Shown: positions 45,187 through 55,856 of the stretch, one piece after another
How positions within the stretch are numbered: position 1 is the first letter of the stretch
Layout: every line of letters starts with the position of its first letter
NCBI RefSeq assembly: GCF_013376455.1
Contig: NZ_CP045504.1
Coordinates: forward strand, 2,191,001 to 2,255,000
DNA: 64,000 nucleotides
Origin: Desulfolutivibrio sulfodismutans DSM 3696
GTDB taxonomy: Bacteria > Desulfobacterota > Desulfovibrionia > Desulfovibrionales > Desulfovibrionaceae
Direction: 5' to 3'
The notes under the pieces: model-generated
Seen by the model: the letters and a program-made list of their open reading frames with translations, nothing else
The model's database searches: none
Told to the model about the DNA's origin: nothing
Program-made: the position numbers and the translations under genes

Positions 45187-46848
45187 ATGTACTGCTTTCA
45201 ATGTCAGGAGACCGCAAAAAACACCGGCTGCACTGTCAAGGGCATGTGTGGAAAACCCGAGGAGACTGCCAATCTTCAAGACCTCTTGATCTTCGTATTG
45301 CGGGGCATTGCCGTGTATGGTGAAGGACTCAAGGACCTGGGACAGCCTGACCGCTCGAACGATGACTTCGTGCTTCAGGGTCTGTTCGCCACGATCACCA
45401 ACGCCAACTGGAACGATGTTCGTTTCGAAGGCATGATTGAAGATGGTCTGAAGCGTCGCGATGCGCTCAAAACGAAGTTTCATGAAGCCTACAAAGCAAA
45501 GCATGGGAAGGAATTCAGCGATCAGCTGCCAGACGCCGCCACCTGGAGCGGCCCATCCTCATCTTTCACCGAAAAAGCGAAGACCGTGGGTATTTTAGCA
45601 TCGGAGAACGAGGATGTACGTTCCTTGCGGGAATTCCTTATCATCGGCCTCAAAGGCGTAGCCGCTTATGCCGAACACGCCGCCATTCTTGGATTCCGTA
45701 AACCGGAAATCGACGAATTCATGCTTGAGGCTCTGGCATCAACAACTAAAGACCTGTCTGTGGACGATATGGTCGGCATGGTGATGAAAGCAGGTGAAGT
45801 GGCCGTGACGACCATGGCCCTGCTGGACGAGGCCAACACGAGCACCTATGGGCACCCAGAGATCACCCATGTCAATATTGGCGTAGGCACGAACCCGGGC
45901 ATCCTTATCAGCGGTCATGATCTCAAAGACATGGACGAGCTGCTCAAGCAGACCGAGGGTACGGGCGTGGATGTCTACACTCACGGCGAAATGCTCCCGG
46001 CCAATTACTACCCAGCCTTCAAAAAATACAAACACTTGATCGGCAATTACGGCGGCTCCTGGTGGCACCAAAATCCCGAGTTCGAATCCTTCAACGGCCC
46101 TATCCTGCTGACCACCAACTGTCTGGTACCGCTCAAGAAGGATAACACGTACCTCGACCGCCTCTACACCACAGGGGTAGTCGGCTACGAGGGTGCCACG
46201 CACATCACGGACCGTCCGACCGGCGGGGCCAAGGATTTCTCGGCCATAATCGCCCAAGCCAAGAAGTGTGCGCCGCCCACGGAGCTAGAAAAGGGAGCCA
46301 TTGTCGGAGGTTTTGCCCACCACCAGGTCATGGCTCTTGCTGACAAGGTTGTGGAAGCCGTCAAGTCCGGTGCTGTCAAGCGCTTCGTGGTAATGGCCGG
46401 TTGCGACGGCCGTCAGAAGTCACGCGAATACTACACTCAAGTGGCCGAAGCTCTGCCAGAGGACACCATCATACTCACGGCGGGCTGCGCCAAGTACCGT
46501 TACAACAAGCTAAACCTCGGCGATATCGGCGGCATCCCGCGCGTGCTGGACGCCGGCCAGTGCAATGACTCCTATTCCCTGGCCGTCATCGCACTGAAGC
46601 TCAAAGAGGTCTTCGGTCTCGACGACATCAACAAACTGCCCGTGTCCTACGACATCGCTTGGTACGAACAGAAAGCCGTGGCCGTGCTCCTTGCCCTCCT
46701 GTTCCTCGGCGTAAAGGGTATCCGACTCGGCCCCACGTTGCCGGGCTTCTTGTCCCCGAACGTGGCTAAGGTCGTTATCGAGAAGTTCGGCCTGAAGCCC
46801 ATAGGCACTGTACAGGACGACATCGCGGCCATGATGACAGGCCAGTAA
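45187..46848 (+). CDS. hcp: Hybrid cluster protein (hydroxylamine/NO reductase)
   Basis: 553 residues; AAGGAGGCGTA precedes ATG 45187. The N terminus [15 protein letters not shown]...C carries cysteines 3, 6, 15 and 21, the class I arrangement that binds the cubane cluster in Desulfovibrio Hcp. Further conserved pieces are [25 protein letters not shown] and TAGCAKYR, whose Cys and Glu residues hold the hybrid 4Fe-2S-2O cluster. Hcp reduces nitric oxide or hydroxylamine and takes part in protein S-nitrosation. No hcr reductase gene follows. It ends at a strong terminator and is flanked by NIT-domain sensors. Confidence 0.97.
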   Translation: MYCFQCQETAKNTGCTVKGMCGKPEETANLQDLLIFVLRGIAVYGEGLKDLGQPDRSNDDFVLQGLFATITNANWNDVRFEGMIEDGLKRRDALKTKFHEAYKAKHGKEFSDQLPDAATWSGPSSSFTEKAKTVGILASENEDVRSLREFLIIGLKGVAAYAEHAAILGFRKPEIDEFMLEALASTTKDLSVDDMVGMVMKAGEVAVTTMALLDEANTSTYGHPEITHVNIGVGTNPGILISGHDLKDMDELLKQTEGTGVDVYTHGEMLPANYYPAFKKYKHLIGNYGGSWWHQNPEFESFNGPILLTTNCLVPLKKDNTYLDRLYTTGVVGYEGATHITDRPTGGAKDFSAIIAQAKKCAPPTELEKGAIVGGFAHHQVMALADKVVEAVKSGAVKRFVVMAGCDGRQKSREYYTQVAEALPEDTIILTAGCAKYRYNKLNLGDIGGIPRVLDAGQCNDSYSLAVIALKLKEVFGLDDINKLPVSYDIAWYEQKAVAVLLALLFLGVKGIRLGPTLPGFLSPNVAKVVIEKFGLKPIGTVQDDIAAMMTGQ

Positions 46849-46855
46849 AATCGAA

Positions 46856-46878
46856 GGGGGAGCTTCGGCTCCCCTTTG
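46856..46878 (+). terminator. hcp terminator
   Basis: GGGGAGC TTCG GCTCCCC stem with UUCG tetraloop, followed by TTT, 8 bp after the hcp stop. Confidence 0.85.
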
Positions 46879-47103
46879 TCATTAAAATGTATCGAGTGTC
46901 TTCAGCTCTTGTTGAGCTTCGCCAAGCTTATCTGCTCGGTTCCCCCTGAGGCCATTAAGCACCTGAAAGACCTTGCTGACGCGGAGAACCTCCTCGAAGC
47001 TGCCTTTGGCAAAGGCTTTGGTGACGAACAATCGTAGTTTACTTCCCGCCTGCAAAAATGATGAGCCAGATAATTTACCTCGATATGTTTAAGGCAAACC
47101 AAT

Positions 47104-48693
47104 TCATTTTATCGCGCTAAACGTGCAAACCTTATTTCTACCAGTGCGCTTCGATTCATAAAGAGCTGCATCAGCCCGAGCCATAATTGTTTTGAGAGAA
47201 TCACTCTCGTCAATTTCTGCAACGCCAAAGCTCATAGTTACTTTCAAACCGGACGGGAAAGAGTGCCCAGCTATAACTGACCGAAGTTTCTCAGCAAGTG
47301 CTACGGCAGAATGTAACTCGCTTGACGGGGCCAGAACCACAAACTCTTCCCCTCCCCATCTCACCAATATGTCTGTCGCCCTGATTATTTTAGATGCCAT
47401 GGACGCGACTTCAACTAGAACATCATCTCCGACATTGTGACCGTATGTATCATTGACTATTTTGAAGTGATCAATATCCATCATTATCACACTAAAAGGC
47501 GTTTTGTAGCGGGAAAACCGTTGAAACTCTGAATTAAAAATATCTACAAACTTGGTTCGGTTATAAACCCCAGTGAGCCTATCCGTTGAAGCCATCTTTT
47601 CTTTTTCTTCAAGCAATTGATTAGTAAACTTCAGCAGAGAATTCAGAGAATTCGAAATACCTGAAATCTCATCATGACTTTGGTCGGTAATTTCGATTTT
47701 ATAATCGTTGGTTCTCAAAATAAACCGCATTTTATCATCAATGTTTTCGACCCTCGCCGAAAATGACTTGATAAACCGCCCAACGAAAAGCCCCGAAACG
47801 AGAAGGACGAGGGCTGTAACGCACAATATCAATAATCCAGTTAATTGAGCTTTTCTTTTTTCGTATTTCAAATACTGACCATACGTGTCTGCAAGTGTAC
47901 CTTCGACCGAATAGTACACATCCATTGCCCCCGTAGACATTCCGAACCAACTATCGTAATCAAACTCTTGCTGTCTACCGTCTAAATACAAAGAAATTGC
48001 AGCTTCCGTTTTTTTGACTTTCTCGTCATCTGCGACAATGCCAACATAACCTGGATATTTTCCTTTAAGGCTTTTCAAAAACTCTTCCTTCGATATCTTG
48101 TAAAATCCAAACTTTTCTTTTACATAAAATTGACTCTCCCCATCTAAAAAATTATTCATCGCCGACATGGAAATTCGGGCCCGAATTTTCCCAAGGTGTT
48201 CCCTTGCCATCAACAAATTCATTAACGACAAAAACAAATGATCATGTTGAATATGCTCGTAAGATTTATCCGAACTGTAAGTTGCAATAATTTCGTATAT
48301 TATGTCAGAGTACTCTAGAAAACAATCTTCTAGAGAAATCGCATTAGAATCACTTAAGCCGCGAAGCCTGATCTGCCTTCCTGAGATTTCTCGGGACAAT
48401 GAAGTATTCGACAACTTTAGAATGGCAGCGCTAGTTTCAGCACGCCATAATTGGAGTTCATTAATATTGCTCGGCGTAGGTCGAAAGAGACTTTTTACAG
48501 TGAGCCCGCGCTCTTTTTGTAGCATGTGAATAGCTTTAGTCGACAGCCTGAAAACATTGTACTCTTCAAGCAGTGTTTGTCTTTCTGAATATTTGCCCCA
48601 ACTAAAACTAGCCACAGCCACTGCAACAGCAGCCATAAACAACGCCATGCATATATAAAGAAAATAAAACTTTGCTCGCACAGTAGTAAGCAC
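47104..48693 (-). CDS. NIT-domain diguanylate cyclase
   Basis: 529 residues from GTG 48693 (AGAGG 7 nt upstream); an earlier TTG would add 22 residues. A membrane helix (about 8-28) is followed by an extracytoplasmic NIT domain (LQKERGLTVKSLF near residue 60), a second helix (about 290-315), a HAMP-like linker and GGDEF with WGGEEFVVLAP and DIDHFKIVNDTYGH. It should tie nitrate/nitrite or a related signal to cyclic di-GMP. It lies just beyond hcp in convergent orientation. Confidence 0.88.
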   Translation of the reverse strand: MLTTVRAKFYFLYICMALFMAAVAVAVASFSWGKYSERQTLLEEYNVFRLSTKAIHMLQKERGLTVKSLFRPTPSNINELQLWRAETSAAILKLSNTSLSREISGRQIRLRGLSDSNAISLEDCFLEYSDIIYEIIATYSSDKSYEHIQHDHLFLSLMNLLMAREHLGKIRARISMSAMNNFLDGESQFYVKEKFGFYKISKEEFLKSLKGKYPGYVGIVADDEKVKKTEAAISLYLDGRQQEFDYDSWFGMSTGAMDVYYSVEGTLADTYGQYLKYEKRKAQLTGLLILCVTALVLLVSGLFVGRFIKSFSARVENIDDKMRFILRTNDYKIEITDQSHDEISGISNSLNSLLKFTNQLLEEKEKMASTDRLTGVYNRTKFVDIFNSEFQRFSRYKTPFSVIMMDIDHFKIVNDTYGHNVGDDVLVEVASMASKIIRATDILVRWGGEEFVVLAPSSELHSAVALAEKLRSVIAGHSFPSGLKVTMSFGVAEIDESDSLKTIMARADAALYESKRTGRNKVCTFSAIK

Positions 48694-48801
48694 TTGCACA
48701 CCTCTAGCGGCGGAATACCCTGCGCAAATCTGCACAAGGAGATTTATCACCAAACACAACTAACAAAAACGAGACAAGCACAAACGGCTTGTGAGAAATT
48801 T

Positions 48802-49701
48802 TCACATTATTTGCGAACTACAAACAACAACCTTGTTTTTACCAGTCATTTTTGCAACAAGCAATGCATCATCACATCGCTTCAACAGTCTTTCAGCATC
48901 TTCATCTACAGTCAACGATGCTACTCCACTACTGATGCTGAAAGAAATACTTTTATTCTCATACAAAAACTCGGCCATACTCACTGTACTCCGAACCCTC
49001 TCTGCAAATTTTTCTGCACCAATCAAATCAGTTTCGGGCAACAATACTGCAAATTCTTCACCACCAACCCTGCCTAGCGTATCAGTCTGCCGTAAATTTT
49101 CTCGTACGATTGTGCAAAAGTGCTTGAGAATTTCATCGCCAACAATATGCCCATGAACATCATTAACTATTTTAAAGTTGTCCAAATCAATCATTACCAG
49201 AGACAGGCTTGTAGAATATCTTTTAGATCGGACCACTTCTGACGTCATCACCGATGAAAAATGCCTCCTATTAAAGACACCAGTCAGAAAGTCATGCGAC
49301 GAGCTATACACCAATTCCTCTTCAAGTTTTTTACGCAAAGATATGTCAATTATTGTTGACAGGATTGCATCCTCATTATTGTAAACAATTCGCTTTGACG
49401 ACACCATACCCCAAAAACGAACACCGAGACTGTCTATGAATTCAATTTCATATTCTTTCAAAAACCCTGCGGAAGTTACTAAGCTTAAAAAATGCTTTCG
49501 TCTGCCTGGATCAACATAAAAATCCGTTGTATTCACGAATTCAGGCGTTTCTCCTTTTGTCCTTAACAGTTTCTGTGCATGCTCGTTCATATAAAATATT
49601 TTTCCAATTCCAAACCCGGCTATGACTACCGGCACAGGAAACTGATCTAATATGTTTTTGAAACATTCATGACCCGTCTTATTCATCAAGCAAGATGACA
49701 T
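48802..49701 (-). CDS. PAS-GGDEF diguanylate cyclase
   Basis: 299 residues; GAGGGTG precedes ATG 49701. A single PAS domain (about 15-130, including GFGIGKIFYMNEHAQKLL) then GGDEF with GRVGGEEFAVLLPE and DLDNFKIVNDVHGH. No membrane segment, so cytosolic. Both GGDEF catalytic and divalent-ion residues are present. It lies 108 bp upstream of the NIT cyclase, same strand. Confidence 0.9.
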   Translation of the reverse strand: MSSCLMNKTGHECFKNILDQFPVPVVIAGFGIGKIFYMNEHAQKLLRTKGETPEFVNTTDFYVDPGRRKHFLSLVTSAGFLKEYEIEFIDSLGVRFWGMVSSKRIVYNNEDAILSTIIDISLRKKLEEELVYSSSHDFLTGVFNRRHFSSVMTSEVVRSKRYSTSLSLVMIDLDNFKIVNDVHGHIVGDEILKHFCTIVRENLRQTDTLGRVGGEEFAVLLPETDLIGAEKFAERVRSTVSMAEFLYENKSISFSISSGVASLTVDEDAERLLKRCDDALLVAKMTGKNKVVVCSSQIM

Positions 49702-50128
49702 GCCACACCCTCAATTGAATTATATTGGCGATGCTTACAGGGTTCTCGCCCAGAAACTAGCGGCAAACCTAATTCGCCATTCATGACGAAGATTGTATAT
49801 TCCAGCGATTTTCTCTTGGGAAGAAAATTCTGCAAACGTTCAATAACACATCGTACTGGCAGCCATTCTCATTCCTTATAGCCTTCGATTCACACAACCA
49901 TTCCTGTCATGCTTCAATTTGATGGCAGATTCTTCTAGATGAGCATAGGAACAGATGGGAGCCAAGGGAGGTGCATGGTAAAGGACGGGACTGAAACGGA
50001 ATACAAAAAATACTATTACGACTGACCGGGACAGCCTCAGGCCAGACAACTTTCCCAGGATGAAGTAACCCTTCACCCGGCAAGCTGCAGCAATAAAGCG
50101 CAAAACAGAAATAACATCCCAAGATGCA
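49702..50128. other. Intergenic region, no gene seen
   Basis: 427 bp between the cyclase and the binding protein; no convincing gene, RNA or repeat. Confidence 0.5.
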
Positions 50129-50869
50129 TCACCTTTCAAAATGTGATTTTGCAATACACGTATTTATGACATGAATTGTTTCATCCTCTATATCATTAGA
50201 AAAAATTATGTACCTTTTATTTCCTGGCGGTATATCTTCAAGTTGTTTCTTCTCGAAGTCACGAGGATTCATTCCTGATGTGCGCAGGAGGTGCTGAATT
50301 TCTTCCGGTGGCAATAATATGTAGTCAAAACGCCCTGCTTTGAGCATGGACATTAAATTCACCTGTTCAGCACTCACGAGAATTACATTGTCCCTGCTAT
50401 TGCTCATTATTGAGTCAACAATTTCTCCTTCAGAGTGCCCTTTTATTACGCCGATCTTCAAATTTGAATTAGAAAGCAAGTCTTTCAAACTATTAAACCC
50501 TGCGAACCCATCTTCATTTTTTTTCAAAAAGACTGCCACCTGTGGTCGAGATTGACTAAGAGGAATAGAGTATTTTGCAAATTGCTCGCGCTCCTGGGTT
50601 TTGAACCATCCAATAGAAATTGTGTTTGAAGCAGTTTTTACCTCGTGCAAAGCGCGGTTTGACGGACACCCCACTAGGCGAAAGTCTAATTTTGCACAGC
50701 GCAAAACAGATGACGCGCGCGTTAACAAATACCCATCTGGATTCCCGTTTTTTGTGAAACAATAGGGAGGGTACTCAATGTATATCACATTGAACCTTGC
50801 CTGTCCCATTGCATTAGACAGAAGAAATGCGATCAGTGCGACAACAAATAAAACGTGCTTTGCCTTCAT
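50129..50869 (-). CDS. Periplasmic solute-binding protein (SBP_bac_3-like)
   Basis: 246 residues with a signal peptide (VLFVVALIAFLLSNAMGQ). The fold pattern IEYPPYCFTKNGNPDGYL, the small-residue LKIGVIKGHSEGE and a central LKAGRFDYILLP match the polar amino-acid type family 3. No ABC permease is near; instead it starts 3 bp after the cheW stop, in an MCP-cheW-SBP operon, so it probably presents a ligand to the receptor. Confidence 0.82.
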   Translation of the reverse strand: MKAKHVLFVVALIAFLLSNAMGQARFNVIYIEYPPYCFTKNGNPDGYLLTRASSVLRCAKLDFRLVGCPSNRALHEVKTASNTISIGWFKTQEREQFAKYSIPLSQSRPQVAVFLKKNEDGFAGFNSLKDLLSNSNLKIGVIKGHSEGEIVDSIMSNSRDNVILVSAEQVNLMSMLKAGRFDYILLPPEEIQHLLRTSGMNPRDFEKKQLEDIPPGNKRYIIFSNDIEDETIHVINTCIAKSHFER

Positions 50870-50872
50870 ATA

Positions 50873-51349
50873 TTAGTTGGCAGCACGTTGAATCTCTTCA
50901 CGAGAAAACAGCTTTTCTAAATCAAGAAGAATTAACAGCCGTCCATCCAGTTTTCCAACTCCCTTTATGTATTCAGACTCAACCCCAGAAACAACTGGTG
51001 GAGGAGGTTCTACCGTATTTGACTGAATTCGCAAAACTTCAGATACTTGATCGACGACAAACCCAACGATCATTCCATGAATCTTAATCACTACTATTCG
51101 AGTTTGGCTATCGTGTGCATGAAACTCCATGCTAAACCGCTTTCGCAAGTCAATCACAGGAATAACCTTGCCACGAAGGTTAATTACCCCTTCCACCGAA
51201 TGAGGAGAGTTAGGAACCTTGGTGATTGGCATCATGCGGATGATCTCTTGTACACGAAGAATATCGATTCCGAATTCTTCTTCAGAAATGGCGAACGTCA
51301 CGAGTTGAAGAAGCTCATTCTCCTGCACAGATAGGTGATCAGCATCCAT
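50873..51349 (-). CDS. cheW: CheW chemotaxis coupling protein
   Basis: 158 residues; the ATG at 51349 has AAGGAGG 6 nt upstream, inside the MCP stop region. The CheW fold is recognisable from LVTFAISEEEFGIDILRVQEII, GVINLRGKVIPVIDLRKRF and LLILLDLEKLF. It links receptors to the CheA kinase, which is not encoded here. It is 11 bp from the MCP stop, so this receptor has its own dedicated coupler. Confidence 0.93.
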   Translation of the reverse strand: MDADHLSVQENELLQLVTFAISEEEFGIDILRVQEIIRMMPITKVPNSPHSVEGVINLRGKVIPVIDLRKRFSMEFHAHDSQTRIVVIKIHGMIVGFVVDQVSEVLRIQSNTVEPPPPVVSGVESEYIKGVGKLDGRLLILLDLEKLFSREEIQRAAN

Positions 51350-51360
51350 CACAAGCCTCC

Positions 51361-53502
51361 TTACCGCTGGGCCAGTGCCAGCTTGCGCGTACCAAGTGAC
51401 TTCGCAGAACCAGCCCCTGCACCGCCCTCGTCCTTCATCTGGTCGATCAAGCTCTTGAGCACCTGCGCTTGGTGAGCAAGTTCACCCACAGCCTGGGCAG
51501 ACTGCCGCATGGCATCAGAGGTTTCGGAAGAGATGCGATTAATGGCCTCAATGCTCTGATTGATCTCCTCACTGGCTGCTGATTGCTGTTCGGATGCTGT
51601 TGCTATCGACCGCACTTGGTCGGTGGTCAGATCAACCAAAGATACGATCTCGTTCAAGGCGTCACCCGACTTACCCGCCAAGCCAGTAGCTGCGTCAATC
51701 CTTGAAACCGCGTGTTCAACATTCGCGATATTCTTTCGTGCCCCTTCTTGAATCCCTCGAATGGCGTCACCGACTTCCTTGGTGGCGGTCATGGTCTTTT
51801 CTGCGAGCTTACGGACTTCATCAGCGACGACTGCGAAACCCCTTCCGGCATCACCAGCCCGAGCTGCTTCAATGGCTGCGTTCAAGGCCAGCAAGTTAGT
51901 CTGGTCTGCAATGTCAGAGATAACGTTGAGGATTTGTCCTATGCCTTCTGCCTGTTTACCAAGAGAGGTCATGTCCATTTTGAGATCAAGAGCATATGAT
52001 TGAACTTCGCCGATCCCCTTGACCACTAAAGCAACAACTTGTGAACCATCTTCTGCTTTATCCTTGGCTTTGCCAGCAGTTTCAGCAGCCTGCGAAGCGT
52101 TCTTTGCAACTTCAAGGACCGTGGCGTTCATCTCTTCCATAGCGGTGGCGGTTTCACTCACCCGGTGAGACTGCTCCTCGGAACCACGGCTCGACTGCTC
52201 TACCTGGGCTGAAAGTTGCTCAGAAGCTGATGAAACAATTTCTACTACGCCTTCAAGTTGATGAGCTGCTTGAAGCATGCCTTCGGCCTTGGCACTTTCG
52301 GCCTTCTGTCTTGCAACATCGGCTTCTTTCATGGCCAGTAAAGCTTTTTCAGTTTGCTCAGAGGCAATAGAACTGTTTCGCTCTGCTTCTAGAATCTTGG
52401 ATTTTAAGTTTTCAACCATAGCCTCCAAAGACGCTTGAAGCACCCCAAGGTCATGGCTGAACCGTTCAACAAGTGTTGCATTTAGATTTCCACTCGCAAC
52501 ATCTTTCGAATACGAAATTATATGATTGATAGGAGCAGTAATTGAACGCGCCAGAAAGAAAGCAGAGATCAAAGCTAACAGCAAGATTAACCCTAATGAA
52601 AAGTAAACCTTTAAAAGGGTGCTGGCAATTTCGTCTTGAATTATTGACAAGTTATTAACTATCGACTCGACCTCTTTGTTGCGGACTGAGTACATGTCAT
52701 CAATAACTTTTGTCATTGTAGCAAAAAAGTCTTTGCCGCTAATGCCAAATTCTCCGTCTTTAGACTTTGTCAGTACAACATTGAATACTTTATTGACACC
52801 GGCCCATGCTTCAGACTTCCTACTATCTTCAAGGAGTGTTTTGGCAGTTGAGCTCAGTACAATCGCTTTCGAATCTAGGTTCGCATCAATATTAGCTTTA
52901 AAAGTAATCAGCCGAGTGAAAAGCTCTTCGTCGAATGGCTTGTCAGCCGTCAAAACACCGGATACGGTCGCTCTTAATTTTCCAGCATTTTCTTTTGCAG
53001 TTTCCAGAATTATGATAGTTGTCAGAGCCTTCCCAAATCCTCTTGTCGTCTTTGAATTGGCTATTGTTGTCTCAGTTGACATAAAAGCAGAAATAATCTT
53101 CCCATAAGTGTCGACAACGTCTTTAGCTGGTCCTTTTTGATTGGCAGTGCTTCGAACCTTTTCAATTTCAGATATTGCTTCTGCCGTGTTTGTTTTGATT
53201 TGAGATGAAATTGTTGATGTATTTAGCGCGCTAGTTACTGAGGGTATTTTTGAGTCAGTTGACTTTCTTTGACCTTCCATATCCTCGCGAGAACCTCCTG
53301 ACAAGTAAATGGAAGTCCGCCCTCTTTCTCTCTGTAATTCATGTATAAGATCAGATACGGCCATCAATAACTTCGTATTATTAGCCATATCACTGACAAT
53401 ATTAGATTCATCGATGTTGTTTTTAATAAATACCAAGCTTACGATAAAGAACGCGATCAGCGGAATTGCCGTCAATATAACTAATTTTCGCGAAATTTTC
53501 AC
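51361..53502 (-). CDS. NIT-domain methyl-accepting chemotaxis protein
   Basis: 713 residues from GTG 53502 (AAGGGGCA upstream). Transmembrane helices near 8-26 and 300-322 bracket an extracytoplasmic NIT domain ([19 protein letters not shown] near residue 53). HAMP follows, then a long coiled coil with the signalling tip [18 protein letters not shown], and flanking methylation helices. The NIT domain suggests nitrate/nitrite or a related small-molecule input. First gene of the MCP-cheW-SBP operon. Confidence 0.93.
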   Translation of the reverse strand: MKISRKLVILTAIPLIAFFIVSLVFIKNNIDESNIVSDMANNTKLLMAVSDLIHELQRERGRTSIYLSGGSREDMEGQRKSTDSKIPSVTSALNTSTISSQIKTNTAEAISEIEKVRSTANQKGPAKDVVDTYGKIISAFMSTETTIANSKTTRGFGKALTTIIILETAKENAGKLRATVSGVLTADKPFDEELFTRLITFKANIDANLDSKAIVLSSTAKTLLEDSRKSEAWAGVNKVFNVVLTKSKDGEFGISGKDFFATMTKVIDDMYSVRNKEVESIVNNLSIIQDEIASTLLKVYFSLGLILLLALISAFFLARSITAPINHIISYSKDVASGNLNATLVERFSHDLGVLQASLEAMVENLKSKILEAERNSSIASEQTEKALLAMKEADVARQKAESAKAEGMLQAAHQLEGVVEIVSSASEQLSAQVEQSSRGSEEQSHRVSETATAMEEMNATVLEVAKNASQAAETAGKAKDKAEDGSQVVALVVKGIGEVQSYALDLKMDMTSLGKQAEGIGQILNVISDIADQTNLLALNAAIEAARAGDAGRGFAVVADEVRKLAEKTMTATKEVGDAIRGIQEGARKNIANVEHAVSRIDAATGLAGKSGDALNEIVSLVDLTTDQVRSIATASEQQSAASEEINQSIEAINRISSETSDAMRQSAQAVGELAHQAQVLKSLIDQMKDEGGAGAGSAKSLGTRKLALAQR

Positions 53503-54009
53503 CGAAATGCCCCTTGTTAGAGATGAAGTCGCTCATGAGGAAAAGTTACTCAGAAACGATCTTAACTTACGGCACCCATTCGCGCAAGGAGCAGCAAGTG
53601 GAGAATATGAAGCCTAACTTGAGCGATTTCCTCGCACCCTCACATAGTCAAATATTGCTCAACACCTTAAATTGCTTACAAATACAATCCTGCCAACGCC
53701 ATCAAACTCGTCACCCTCCGGCGGGAGGACTGGATGCCCAAGATTATGAAACAATAGGCCAATCCCATTGACGATGTCTAGGTCACAACCGCTTGTCTGA
53801 CCTGAAAAAGTATCGTCGGCAGCCTTTCGACTGGGCTGCACAGGGAGACAGCCCCTACCATTTCCAAATGCGCAGGAGACTGCGCTTTTGGTTTCGGTGC
53901 TCTTGGCCTTCGTAACTAACCCTATCAGGCACACCGTGAAAGCCCTAATCAGGCAAAATAAGGGACCAGACCGCGCAACCGGCCTGATCCCCAAAACACT
54001 CAAACGCGG
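53503..54009. other. Degenerate region upstream of MCP
   Basis: No intact gene. It includes the second diverged repeat (53612-53735). A minus-strand frame at 53659-54003 lacks a ribosome site. Confidence 0.45.
53612..53735. repeat. Diverged repeat, copy 2
   Basis: Partner of 40334-40460, with the same blocks in the same order. Confidence 0.5.
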
Positions 54010-54255
54010 CTAAGCAAGCAATTCGTCGACTAAACTGAATCGCTCACGTCTCTCCCTTTCGGAACGGTGACCATGAACACCAATGAACTCTTTCCACAAC
54101 CTGAGGCCATAGCTACGCGACTCATCTCCAGCGACATAGCTCTCAAATTCCACGTTGCACTTAGGACAAAGAATAACTTCGCTGTCGTCCTCAAAATGTC
54201 CCGTGAACCCTTTCGAGCAATCCATACATTGCACACTCTCCCCATATCCCCTCAT
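54010..54255 (-). CDS. Small zinc-ribbon protein of recombinase module B
   Basis: 81 residues; GAGGAGAAC precedes ATG 54255 (MRGYGES). Two CxxC knuckles (QCMDCSKGF and LCPKCNVEF), 18 residues apart, form a rubredoxin- or zinc-ribbon-like site. The rest is charged and helical. Located directly downstream of the large integrase, in the same relative place as the Cys-containing gene at 25257. Possibly a DNA-binding or recombination accessory protein. Confidence 0.75.
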   Translation of the reverse strand: MRGYGESVQCMDCSKGFTGHFEDDSEVILCPKCNVEFESYVAGDESRSYGLRLWKEFIGVHGHRSERERRERFSLVDELLA

Positions 54256-54320
54256 GGCAGTTCTCCTCATCAAAAATTGGAGCAGGACTCTCTTCACAAG
54301 ACTCCTGCCCCCGGTTCATG

Positions 54321-55496
54321 TTAAACGGCAATCAAGCTGGGCAACTTGCTAACAGCCCGTTCTTTCTCACCTTCCAGATAGTGATAGTACACGTCTGCGG
54401 TCATCTTTACCGTGGAATGGCCCATGAGTTTAGATACCGCCGCCAAGTCGGCTCCGTTCGCCAGCATCGTCGTTGCGAAGAGATGGCGCAGGTCATACAT
54501 CCTGAAATCCACGGTGATACCAGCCTTCACGCAGGCCTTGTTGAAGCTCTTGCGAATCGTTGTCACCGGCTTCCCGTCGTATTCGACGATGTACCCAGAC
54601 CTTGAATGCCCCCGCATCTCCTTCAGGCGATCCAGGAATGCCGAAGTCACCGGGACAGTCCGATAGGTCTGCGTTTTGGTAGCGAAAATTCGCACCGTGC
54701 CAGCGCTGAAATCCACATTTTCATAGCGCAATGCGAACAGTTCCGAAGGACCAGGCCGAGTCCCGAGGTTAAAGCAGACCTCCATGGCCCACCGGACATG
54801 AGGCTCAGCACACTCCATGATCCGGCGCAGGTCATCAACGCCGACCTGGACGTCCCGAGGTTTCTCCTTGGCTTTCTTCCGCCCCTTCATTGGGTTCCTG
54901 GAAATGAGTTCCATCTCGATGCCGAAGTTGAAGATCGCGTCGAGGTAGTCGCAGTAGCGATTGACACAGGACTGGGACCGTGGCTTCTTCGTCTGAGGAC
55001 TGACCCCTTGCATCTCCTTGATGAACGGGACGATGTCTTTCAGGTACGTCATGCCCTCGACCAGGGTGTCCCGACCAAGGATGTCGAAGAACATGCTCTT
55101 GAGCAGGTTCTCGAGGTTAGCAATGTGCTTCGGCGTCCGACCCGACACCCGAAGGTGATCCAGGTACATCATCGACAGTTGACCAAAGGTGACCCTCTTG
55201 GCAGGTACGGCGACAGAAGCCACCGTCGCTACCGACGTCGCCAGCGGCATTTCAGCCTGGACCTCTTCAGCCCCAACCCCTGGCTCTTCCTGGTGCGCAA
55301 CCGGTTCCGCCCCCGGCTCAGTGACCTGCACCTCCTGAACAGGCACATTCAGATTCGCTTTCGCTTGCTGGATCGCAAGATCAAACGCCTCAGCCTGGAG
55401 ACGGGCCACTTCGCCCCTACCGAAGGACTTGTCCCGCCTCTTACCTTCTTCGTGCCAATAGACCATGAACCGTCCATCGCGTTGATAGACGCCCAT
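54321..55496 (-). CDS. Tyrosine recombinase/integrase, large partner (module B)
   Basis: 391 residues; CGGAGGGTGC precedes ATG 55496. It starts MGVYQRDGRFMVYWHEEGKR like its relative at 25592, then has a longer Val/Pro/Glu-rich linker (about 55-100) absent from module A. The catalytic domain shows LGTRPGPSEL (Arg), YDLRHLFATTM (Tyr for the usual His, then Arg) and GHSTVKMTADVYYHY (His, Tyr). It is the best candidate integrase for the tRNA-Ala-linked island. Confidence 0.92.
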   Translation of the reverse strand: MGVYQRDGRFMVYWHEEGKRRDKSFGRGEVARLQAEAFDLAIQQAKANLNVPVQEVQVTEPGAEPVAHQEEPGVGAEEVQAEMPLATSVATVASVAVPAKRVTFGQLSMMYLDHLRVSGRTPKHIANLENLLKSMFFDILGRDTLVEGMTYLKDIVPFIKEMQGVSPQTKKPRSQSCVNRYCDYLDAIFNFGIEMELISRNPMKGRKKAKEKPRDVQVGVDDLRRIMECAEPHVRWAMEVCFNLGTRPGPSELFALRYENVDFSAGTVRIFATKTQTYRTVPVTSAFLDRLKEMRGHSRSGYIVEYDGKPVTTIRKSFNKACVKAGITVDFRMYDLRHLFATTMLANGADLAAVSKLMGHSTVKMTADVYYHYLEGEKERAVSKLPSLIAV

Positions 55497-55586
55497 TTGA
55501 GCACCCTCCGTTGGTGGTGATTGCAGATGATTTATGAAGAGAATGGGGCGACCAGATCGATCGCCCCGGAATCGAATAACTAAACC

Positions 55587-55802
55587 TTACACATCCAGAC
55601 AGAACTCGATCGTCAGGCTATTGCCCCCAAGAAGCAGTTTAGAATAATGGCCATCTTCAACATGTTCGAACGGATAATTATTTTCTTCATCCATCTTAAC
55701 CAGAAGCTGAAGATTCGGAATCATGCACAACAAACGCAACATGTTCTCAATATTAGAGGCGTGCTGCAAAGTTTCCAGCGACGTGTAGCGGTTAGTACTC
55801 AT
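55587..55802 (-). CDS. Small protein inside recombinase module B
   Basis: 71 residues; CTGGAGAATCGCC precedes ATG 55802 (MSTNRYTS). Helical start and a beta-type end (GNSLTIEFCLDV). It sits between the small and large recombinase genes and has no counterpart in module A, where only a hairpin terminator occupies the gap. A GGGGCGA...TCGCCCC hairpin follows its stop. Family not recognised. Confidence 0.6.
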   Translation of the reverse strand: MSTNRYTSLETLQHASNIENMLRLLCMIPNLQLLVKMDEENNYPFEHVEDGHYSKLLLGGNSLTIEFCLDV

Positions 55803-55856
55803 GGCGATTCTCCAGATAATGAAAAGGGCCATTTCTGACCCTGCTAAAGTGTTTGA

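Noticed and set aside
46883-47038. Plus-strand frame with EAIKHLKDLADAENLL
   Set aside because: Protein-like but has no start codon or ribosome site; at most a gene remnant.
53659-54003. 114-residue minus-strand frame
   Set aside because: No ribosome site; spans one of the diverged repeats and looks degenerate.
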